Source: Neocallimastix lanati (nom. inval.)
Taxonomy: Eukaryota > Neocallimastigomycota > Neocallimastigomycetes > Neocallimastigales > Neocallimastigaceae
DNA length: 49,000 nt
NCBI GenBank assembly: GCA_016946835.1
Contig: JACVTC010000053.1
Location: 438,501 to 487,500 of the forward strand
Reading direction: 5' to 3'
Under the pieces are notes generated by a model. It was not told the DNA's origin. It saw nothing but the letters and a program-made list of their open reading frames with translations, and ran no database searches. The translations under genes and the position numbers were made by a program. Of the stretch, positions 40,593-49,000 are shown piece by piece (positions within the stretch are counted from its first letter, which is position 1; every line of letters begins with the position of its first letter).

Positions 40593-40710
40593 TAATGATA
40601 TAAATAAATAATAAATAAATAAATAAATAATAAATAAATAAATAATAAATAAATAAATAATAAATAATAAATAATAAATAAATAAATAAATAAATAAATA
40701 ATAAATAAAT
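40593..40710. repeat. Degenerate AAATAAATAAT array
   Basis: Mixed AAAT and AAT units over about 120 bp. The complementary strand gives a spurious 102-codon frame of Phe, Ile, Leu and Tyr. Confidence 0.85.
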
Positions 40711-41606
40711 AGATTGAATGTAAAAAAATTAAAAAAAAAATAATAATTATGAAAAAAAAATAATAATAAAAAAGTAAAAACTGTCATTTTTCTGCTTTTT
40801 TTTTCATTTTCAATTTTTCAAAATTTTAATTTTTTTTTTTCAAATTTTTTTTTATTTTAAATCTCCTCATTTTAAACAAATTAATATAAATTTTAATATA
40901 ATATATATAGACAAGTATATTAAAATATATTAGAATATAGGTAACTAAACAATTATAATCTTTTATATAGTATTAATAATATTGTTAATTTATTATCTAT
41001 TTTATTTTTTAATTTAAATTATATATATATTTATATATTTATTTATATATATTAATTTACATTCATTTATATATTTAATTAATAAATTATTTATTTATAT
41101 TTATTTAAATTTAAATTTATTTATTTATTTATTAGTATTATATTAATTGTATTCTATATATTAATATTTATTTTTTTTAATTTTTATCCTTTCTTATTTT
41201 TATTTTTATTTTTATTTTTTTTTCTTTTTTTATTTTTAAAAATATATATATTTATTTATTTATCATTTTAAATTTAAGGAGCTAAGTAATCTTTGTGTTG
41301 TTAAATATAAAGGGAAAGAAGAAGAAAAAATAAATACTAAATTAAAGAGATAAACTAAAGTATTTATTATTTAATATTTAAAGAGTAACAATATAATAAT
41401 ATTACAATAATTTTTTTACATTTTTTATTTTTAAATTATTTTTAATCAATTAACTTTATTCAAAATATAAAAACAACAAATACATAATATATATATATTA
41501 ATAAATTATTTAAAACTTTCAAAAAAAAAAAAAATAAAATAAAATAAAATAAGACTATCAATATAAATAAATAAGCAAAGCAAAGAAATAATTTTCCTTT
41601 TACATA

Positions 41607-41653
<47 letters not shown>

Positions 41654-42652
41654 AAATGTTATATATTAGATATTTAAAGTGATTTCAATTACAGAGCTTT
41701 GATTTATTAATCTTTATTTACCCATATACCAAAAGAAAAGATCAATAAGTAATTATATATATATATATATAAATATTTTTTTCATTAATTTAATATTATT
41801 TATTTATTAATATTGATATTACTTTGAAATTAAAAATAATTATTCCACTTATATAAATTTTTATAAAATTTCTTTTTAATTAATTAAATTATATATATTA
41901 TATTATTTGATTAAATAATAAAAATTAATAATTAATAATAAAAATTATTAATTTCTTTTATAATTATTACTAATTATAATAGAAATACCATCAAAGAAGA
42001 TTTTCTTTCTAAAGACTAATATTAAGAATTAGCATTAAAAAATACATATATGAATGTATTAATATATTCTTATATAACTACTAGCTTAAAACATTAATAA
42101 TAATATAATTGTAAAATTGTCAAAAATATTTTTATATAACAAATAATAATATTAAAAAAAACCCTCTTCATTAAGCATCATAATAATATATTTAAATAAA
42201 TATATTTTTTGTTAGTAGATAATATTAACAAAAATAGTTGTATCAATCAATATTATGAAAACATTTATGTATATAAGGAGGGAAATAAATCCAAGGGAAT
42301 AAATCAATTTAATAATAAATATTTATTTGAAAATAAGGATTATCATTCAATTCTTTAAATTGTTCCTTTTTCTTAAAAATTTATATATTGTTTTTTATAA
42401 ATTCATTTCATTGAAGATATATAAAGGAAGATAGAAAAAAAATTAATACATCAATTATATTTTAAAAAAGTTATTGATGATATAGAAAAATAATACAACT
42501 TTATAAACTTTGTGAAAAAGAAATCTTGGTATTATTTTAAAATAACAATAATAATATATTTATTTATTATTAATAACTTTTTTTATTTTTATTTAATTTA
42601 ATTACTAAAGTGCTTTTAAAATATAATAATTAAATGCATTTAGTATTTTAAG

Positions 42653-44692
42653 ATGTTTCTTTATGCTGTTACATGTTTGATTTGGGGTGATGACCCAAAT
42701 AATACATTTACCATTTTATTTTCAAAGAAAACAAATATAAATGATATAAAATTGAAAATTATGAAACATTTAAATTTAAATAATGATATGATAGATAAAA
42801 TAAAATATTATAAAGTTGATGAGGAACTATATTCAAATGATAAAAGATTTAAAATATTAAAAGATAAAGATTCCTTTAAATTAATATCACCTGAACAGTT
42901 GTTTGATATAACTAATGTAAGCGATGGTTCTTCACTGATTGTTAGTTTTACTGATGTGGAAAGTTCTTTTAATAATGAAGACTCCATAGGAGCTATAATT
43001 GTATTAGATGAAATTTTAAATAACATGAGAAATTTAAATAATAGAAAAACCACTAGTAATATATATTCAGGGAAGAATGCTATCATAGGAAACAAAGATT
43101 CATTTAATTCTATTAATGAAATAAATAAACCTTTTTTTCAAGATGATGATGATGAGAATTATAATGGTGATTATGAAGATGATTTTAGTGAATATGATAA
43201 TAAGCAATCATTTTATAAAAGTAATATAGGTAAAAAAGAAAAAATTAAAAAACAAACGTTAAAAAAGAAAAGGGAGGAGAAAGAAAATATAAAAAGTAGA
43301 ATAGAAAGTAGTAAAAATTATATAGATAATTCAGGTAAAGATAATGTTTATCTATCGTGTAAAAAACAAAGTAATCAATGTTTAAATTTAAATTCTATTA
43401 TTACCTCCAATAATATACCAACCCCTACAGAAGATCTAATAAATATAGGTGAAGCGGTAGCGACCAATAAATATAGTCCTAATAGAAGTAATACGATAAC
43501 CTGTGACGATTCTATTTCTCCAAATGCAAGTGATATTTTAGCGATAAAACAATCGTCACCTCAATCGCTAAGAGATCATCCAATCCAAAATCATCGTATT
43601 GATAGTAAAAGTGATATCAATAATAATGAAAATTTAAATAATATTAGGATTAGCAATACCCAAAACAATAATATTATTAATACCAATAGTAATAACATTA
43701 TTAATAACAATACCAATAACAATATAAACAACATTGGCAATAGCCATACTAGTAGCAATACAAATAACCTTAATAATAGTCATAGTAATATTAATAAAAA
43801 TATCATCAACATTAATAATACTAATACTTATATCAATTCTACTAATAACACATTAAATAATTATTTACAAGATATTGGAAAGGAAGATATATTTTTTAAT
43901 TTAAGTTCAATAAATAAAAATAACAATGGTTTAATATTAAAGAAAGAAACAATTGAAAAAATAATACCAACAAATCTACCAAATTTACAAACGAAAAGTA
44001 TAAAGGTTCAACAAGCTAGTAATGATAATTCAATTATAGAACCAGTCCTTTCAAATTCTGGTAATTCAATGGAACCTATTCTTTATACCGATTCTATACC
44101 AATACAAGAAACCATTATTACTGAAGATGAAAGTCATTTAAATCCACAAACTATGGATACTTCGTTTTATCCAAGACCTTCATATGTACCTAAAAATAAT
44201 ATAAATCAATTTAGGAATAAAAATATATCGAGTACAAATGAAGAAAATTCATCCACAAACAATAAACGAAATGAAAATTTTACAGCCAATACAAAAACCA
44301 ATAATGGGTATGCTCATCCTAGAAGAATATATTATCCAGAAAGTGATATAGAAGTTATGGAGTTTGATAAAAGTAATTATCCTTTCTATATATTTTTATT
44401 TTTATTTTTTTTTATTTTATAAAAATTAAAAGAAATTATTTTTTTTTTTTTTAAAAAAAAAATAAATAACGGCAACAAAAATAACAATAACAATAGCGAT
44501 AACAATGATAATAAAATAATAATAATAATAAAACAATGATAATTTATTTCATTTTTTTTTATTTTTATTTTTTATTTTTTATTTTTATTTATTTTATTAT
44601 TATAAAAAAAATAAATTTTTATATTTGTAAATAGAAAATAATTAAAAATTTAAAATTATATTAAATATAATTTATATATAATATAATTTATA

Positions 44693-44726
<34 letters not shown>

Positions 44727-46971
44727 TTGAATATATTTATATAGATCTTAAACCTTCAGCACCATTAGAAAATGAAGTTATTGAATATAATCAAAATTAT
44801 ATTGAAAATAATACCTCAAATAATAAAACAAATATTAATCATAATAAATCAAATTTGGAATTATCATTAAAAAATACAATCTCTCCAAAGGTATCTGGTT
44901 CAAGTCATAAACCAGTATCTAATTCATCATTAAATCGCCACACAAGACCACCATCAATATCAAAATCAATTATATTTGGTGTAGAACAATTTCCTACACC
45001 GCCAAAACCTGAGGATGAAGTTGACATTACAAACGTTAAATCCTCTCAAACTCAACTAAAATCGACCAAAAATGATGATACAGTAGTACATCAATATTAT
45101 AGTAGTGAAATGAACGATTTACCTCCATCTTATGAAAATATAAATCAACAACCTTCTGCACCATCTATTTCTGCACTTAATAGTAATACATCCTTATTAG
45201 ATAATAATAATATGAATATTGGACCTCCTAATAGTTCTGCCATGGAAATTCAAAAACCTGTGAGGGAGTTAATAAATTCAGATGATTATAAAAAGCATTC
45301 TGATTGTTGTAGTTGTGGTTGTTATCCGTGTAATGCATTTAAAACTTGTATGATGGAAAAATTAAACGTTCCTTCAAAATGGGCAGGACTAATGTAAGAT
45401 TATCGTTTATATATTTAGTGATTTATTTATAATTATAAAAATAATAATCATAAAATATGGCTAATAATAAATAATTAATAATAAATAATTAATAATAAAT
45501 AATTAATACTAAATAATTAATACTAATAATTAATAATAATATATTTATTATTATTATTATTTTTTTAATGTTTGTTATTATTTATTATTTATTATTTTTA
45601 TTATTTGTTATAATTTTTATACTTTAAATTATTTATAATTTATTAATAATTAATGAATTAATGAATTTTTTTTTTTTCTCCTTTATATATATAAATTAAA
45701 AAAAAAAAAAAAATTACTAAACATTTTTTAAATGTTAATATTATAATATATATATATATAAAATCTTATTATATATAAATCTTATCAAATAATATCATCT
45801 TAATGTAAATAACAGTAAAGCTTTATGTGTTTTATTTTTATTAATCATTTCTGGTTTGATTGTATTCCTAGTTATCTATTTTTCACAAGGTCAAAGTGAA
45901 AATCATAAATTAGATTATTCTATTTATACTATTACAAAAGTTACTACAACGGTAAGTGGAACAAGTACAATTGCTAAAACATTAATTCATCGACCATTAA
46001 CTATTGAAGAAAAAGGTGGGCCTTCCCAACCTACACCAAGATCAATTACAAGTAATACTAATGAAGTAGATGATTTTATTATTGAATCCATTAGTAAAAA
46101 TACTAATGAAGGATTAGTAAGATGGACTATAAAAGAATTAACTAATCCATATTTAATAACAAGTTATTTTAAACCAAGTCATGAAAATAGTAATAATGAT
46201 ATAGCTTCAGCGTCTTTTCAAGTTAGTTTTGATAGGATTATAGAAATTAATGATACCATTAATATTAATGATAGTGATAGTTTTTATGATTTAGAAGTTC
46301 CAAAAGATAAATTAAATTTCGGTTTTTTCACTAATAATGGTGGAAATACAGATATTGATATTACAAAATTTTCTCAATTTTTTGAAGATGAAGCAACAAA
46401 GTTAAATGTAACTATAAATTATTTATTTACTTCTGAACCTGTTGTTATCAATGAACCAAAATATGCTATATTAAATCCACAATCAGCAAGATGTTTAATC
46501 GAAATTGAAAATTGGAATTATAAATATAAAAATTCACGATTTGTTATAAAAAGTGGTATTACTTCAACAGATTTAGTATGGTCGGTGAGAGAGGAAAATG
46601 TAATTAATTTAAATAGTTCAGAAGGTAAAATTATATTAAATGATAGTGTTGATACCACACGTAATAATAATGGAACAAATGCTACCCTTAAACTCTATGA
46701 TGATATTGTAGATTTTGAAGATGAGGGTCCAGTCAATGTATACTATTTAATAGATAATGTAAAGAAATCAAATTATATATTAGCAGATATTGAAGTTTTA
46801 ATACGATCAAAAATTTTAGATATTATGACAACAGAATATGCTCAAAATGTAAATGCACCCGTGGCTTCTTCCTCAACTTCACGATATTCCTTACTTTATT
46901 TAAAATTCATTCAAAAGATAGATTTAATTTATCCACTATTAATAATCCTTATTTTAAAATTTATTCCTTAA
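42653..46971 (+). CDS. Single-span membrane protein with Crinkler-type N-terminal domain, 3 exons
   Basis: Exons 42653-44372, 44745-45393 and 45816-46971 join in phase to 3525 nt (1174 aa). Residues 1-105 resemble the ubiquitin-like Crinkler (CRN) header domain: CLIWGDDPNNTFTILFSKK, then INDIKLKIMKHL and IDKIKYYKVD, with LFDITNV and SLIVSF strands at the end. A basic Lys/Glu stretch (about 195-225) and a long Asn/Ser-rich linker (about 320-420) follow. A PPSY motif (about 700-703) could bind WW-domain ubiquitin ligases. A Cys-rich patch (DCCSCGCYPC, about 760) may be lipid-modified. A hydrophobic span lies at about 793-815. The C-terminal ~330 residues have NxS/T sites (NVT, NGT, NAT) and end in a second hydrophobic stretch, so they are probably outside the cell or in the lumen. 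No known C-terminal family was recognised. The header assignment is by remembered pattern. Confidence 0.72.
44373..44744 (+). other. Intron 1 of the Crinkler-type gene
   Basis: Donor GTAATT and acceptor TATATAG fit the flanking phases (codon split 1/2). Part of the intron (44462-44540) is an AAC/AAT-rich run resembling the Asn-rich coding linker just upstream. Exon 1 could read on into it, but a TAA at 44420-44422 ends that frame. Confidence 0.7.
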
Positions 46972-47420
46972 TAATTTTTTTATTTTTTATATATATTTAT
47001 TTTTTATTTTTATTCTTATTTAGACATAATTTTTTTTTTTTTAAAAAAAAAAAAATACTATCAATATTCATTATTTTTCCCATTTGTATATTATAATCAT
47101 TTAATACATATTTAACTTGAAAGTAAAAAAACAATAATAGCTATTATAATAATAATAGCCATAATAATAATAAAAATTTATAATATAAATTAAAATATAT
47201 TAAATATATAAATTTACCCTAACCTTAATCCTTAACTCATTTATCTTCAAGTTTATTTAAAAATAATATATATATTTAAAAAATTATATATTCATATATT
47301 TTAAAAGAATAGAAGAAAAAAAAAATGAAAAAAAAATATAAAAATAATAATAATTATAATAATAATAAAATAGGAATATTAATAAAATAAATGAAATAAA
47401 AATAATAATTATATAAGAAA

Positions 47421-47452
<32 letters not shown>

Positions 47453-47939
47453 ACTAATGAAAAAATAAAAAAAAAAAAAAATAATAAATAAAAAATAAAA
47501 ATTTAATTTTTTTTTTATTTATATTTATTTAATTTTTTTTTATTTTTTTATTTATTTAATTTTTTTTTATTTTTTATTTATTTTTTTTTTATTATATATA
47601 ATATATAGTTATTATTGTAATTCTTTATAATTATTATTATTATTATTATAATTATTTTTATTTATTATAAATTTATATTATAATATTATTAATTTTTATT
47701 ATTTTAAAATTATTGAACTATTTTTTATTCAATTTCTATTAATATTTAAAAATACATATATATATATATATATATTTTTTTTTTTTTTCTTTTTTTTATT
47801 TTTTTTTTTTTTTTTTTTTTACACATTTCTATTCTAACATATTATTTATTATATAAATACACAAAGTGCTTTTTAAATTAATTTAAATATTAAATTATTT
47901 TAAAATATCGAGAAAAACATATATACTTACATACATACA

Positions 47940-47974
<35 letters not shown>

Positions 47975-48004
47975 AGAGAAAAATTATAAATAAAGATAAT
48001 TATA

Positions 48005-48040
<36 letters not shown>

Positions 48041-48339
48041 ATTAATTTACGTTTAATAGACTGACATTTATCATTTTTACTATTTTTAACTTTTTTTTTT
48101 TTTTTTTTTTTTAAAAATTTTTTTATTATTTAAATTTATATTATATATATAATATATATATTTTTGTTTTTGTGCACTATATATTATTATTATTTTACCT
48201 TTAATGGTAATTTTTCATTATTCAGCATCAACTGAATTAAAATAACTTTTATCATATGTATTTTGGAGTATTTGTCTTAATATTTAATATTTTATGTCTT
48301 TTGTTGCTCTATGTCAATTTTTCTTTTTTCTTTTTTTTT
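46972..48339. other. Intergenic region 3' of the Crinkler-type gene
   Basis: A/T-runs (for example 47941-47972 and 48006-48039), (TA)n and AT-rich filler. No gene is visible. Confidence 0.65.
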
Positions 48340-49000
48340 ATGTAGTCATTTTACTTCTCAATTCTTCTTAGAATTTGATGATAATGAAGAATTAAGTTCT
48401 AAATGAAACAGTCAATAAATTTATTGAAACTGGCTAATAAAGTTGGTGATAAAGTTCATGCTAGAGTTCCTTGTGATCTTAAAGGCTCAGCTTTCCACTG
48501 CCCTTTTTATATTAAGAAACTTCTTCATGAAAAGCATAGTGTATTTTATAAATCAAAAAATTTTCTCTACTTCGTTAAGCATTTTAAGGGACAAGTAGGG
48601 TAACTTTTTTTTATTTTCTTATTTGAATCAATTGAAACGATTTACTGAACATTATAAAAAAAAAAAAAAAAAAAAATACTGAACATTATAGTGAACCAGC
48701 TTCCGATGTTACTCAACATAGTCTGGATAATGAATAATTGAATAATGGGTAAAATTTATTTGGAATTAAACCTAATAATAATCCTACTTGGGATATTAAT
48801 GATCCTATCAGGAAGAAATACAAAACACTGTGCTTGATATGAAAAATAATAAAGCTCCTGGCTACGATGGTATTCCGATTGAATTTTTTCTTTTTTTTTT
48901 TTTTTTTAAAGCTTTCGTTAGTAAATCTGATTTATTCGATAATCAAGATGATTTTTCAGATATTCACTACTCTGATTGTGCTAAATGTTTAACTTTCATT
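48340..49000 (+). mobile_element. LINE, start of reverse transcriptase, partial and decayed
   Basis: MKNNKAPGYDGIPIEFF at 48838-48888 is the classic first RT block of LINE elements (KAPG-DGIP-EF). It is preceded by a broken frame with NDPI and QEEIQNTVLDM-like sequence. An open stretch (48403-48603, with LLHEKHSVFYKSKNF) lies between where the endonuclease and RT should be. The frame continues past a T-run (48890-48907) into KAFVSKSDLFDNQDD and is cut by the window end. Stops and frameshifts show it is inactive. It covers RT upstream of the part preserved at 7990-10202, so the two may be the same family. Confidence 0.82.
48643..48690 (+). repeat. Pure poly(A) insertion with 14-bp duplication
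   Basis: TACTGAACATTATA occurs at 48643-48656 and again at 48677-48690, separated only by 20 A. The arrangement is that of a target-primed retroposition in which nothing but the tail was copied. It lies inside the LINE relic. Confidence 0.8.

Larger units (their letters stand above)
32546..42652. other. About 10 kb without a supportable gene
   Basis: Both strands were read for exon-like stretches and motifs, and none was convincing. It holds A/T-runs, (TTTA)n and (AAT)n tracts, a purine-rich tract, a diverged direct-repeat pair, a 7-bp satellite and several palindromes, listed separately. The 33500-34720 part is less repetitive than the rest and may be an old decayed element. The last few hundred bases should contain the promoter of the gene at 42653. 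Confidence 0.6.

Noticed and set aside
47215-47235. Telomere-like TACCCTAACC
   Set aside because: A single unit with no tandem array; ordinary sequence lies on both sides.

Overview
The window is a nuclear segment of an extremely A+T-rich eukaryote with long homopolymer tracts, (AAT)n/(TTTA)n microsatellites and many short GT-AG introns. The best fit is an early-diverging fungus, most likely an anaerobic gut fungus (Neocallimastigomycota). The proteasome ATPase gene starts with MPPKEDWEKY, the N-terminus of fungal Rpt1. The base composition, the Crinkler-type domain and the retroelement content agree with this. The lineage call is inference; the fungal affinity rests on the Rpt1 N-terminus.

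Layout. 1-2917: a decayed LINE 3' end, then simple repeats. 2918-6913 (+): RPT1, 11 exons, 435 aa, apparently intact. 7990-10202 (+): a broken LINE. 11638-12420 (+): single-exon THG1, the tRNA-His guanylyltransferase. 13493-19299: a young Ty1/copia retrotransposon on the minus strand, with near-identical LTRs, a 5-bp target duplication, one in-frame stop and one frameshift; its primer-binding site looks complementary to the anticodon arm of tRNA-Lys(CUU) rather than to a tRNA 3' end. 19500-19831: a small foldback element with a 9-bp target duplication, Mutator-like, whose arms are built from a 15-bp unit. 22295-28263 (+): a 15-exon gene whose spliced product (1045 aa) has the five-span layout of prominins and a long acidic tail.

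28739-32545 is a nested retroelement graveyard: a copia-type LTR fragment, an old LINE relic split by a younger 5'-truncated LINE, a Ty3/gypsy RNase H relic, an A+T-rich filler, a Ty3/gypsy chromovirus integrase with chromodomain relic, another LTR-like fragment, and an unexplained G+C-richer stretch with strong hairpins. 32546-42652 is about 10 kb with no gene that can be supported, but it holds simple repeats, a diverged pair of about 185-bp direct repeats, a 7-bp satellite and palindromes.

42653-46971 (+): a three-exon gene coding for 1174 aa that joins a Crinkler-type ubiquitin-like N-terminal domain to an Asn-rich linker, a PPxY motif, a Cys-rich juxtamembrane patch, one membrane span and a probable ectodomain. 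48340-49000 (+): the start of another LINE reverse transcriptase, cut by the window edge and carrying a pure poly(A) insertion flanked by a 14-bp duplication.

The host genes do not form a pathway: RPT1 and THG1 are housekeeping genes, and the prominin-like and Crinkler-type genes are separate membrane-protein genes on the same strand. All coordinates, splice sites and reading frames were derived by reading the sequence. Family names rest on remembered motifs, with no database search.
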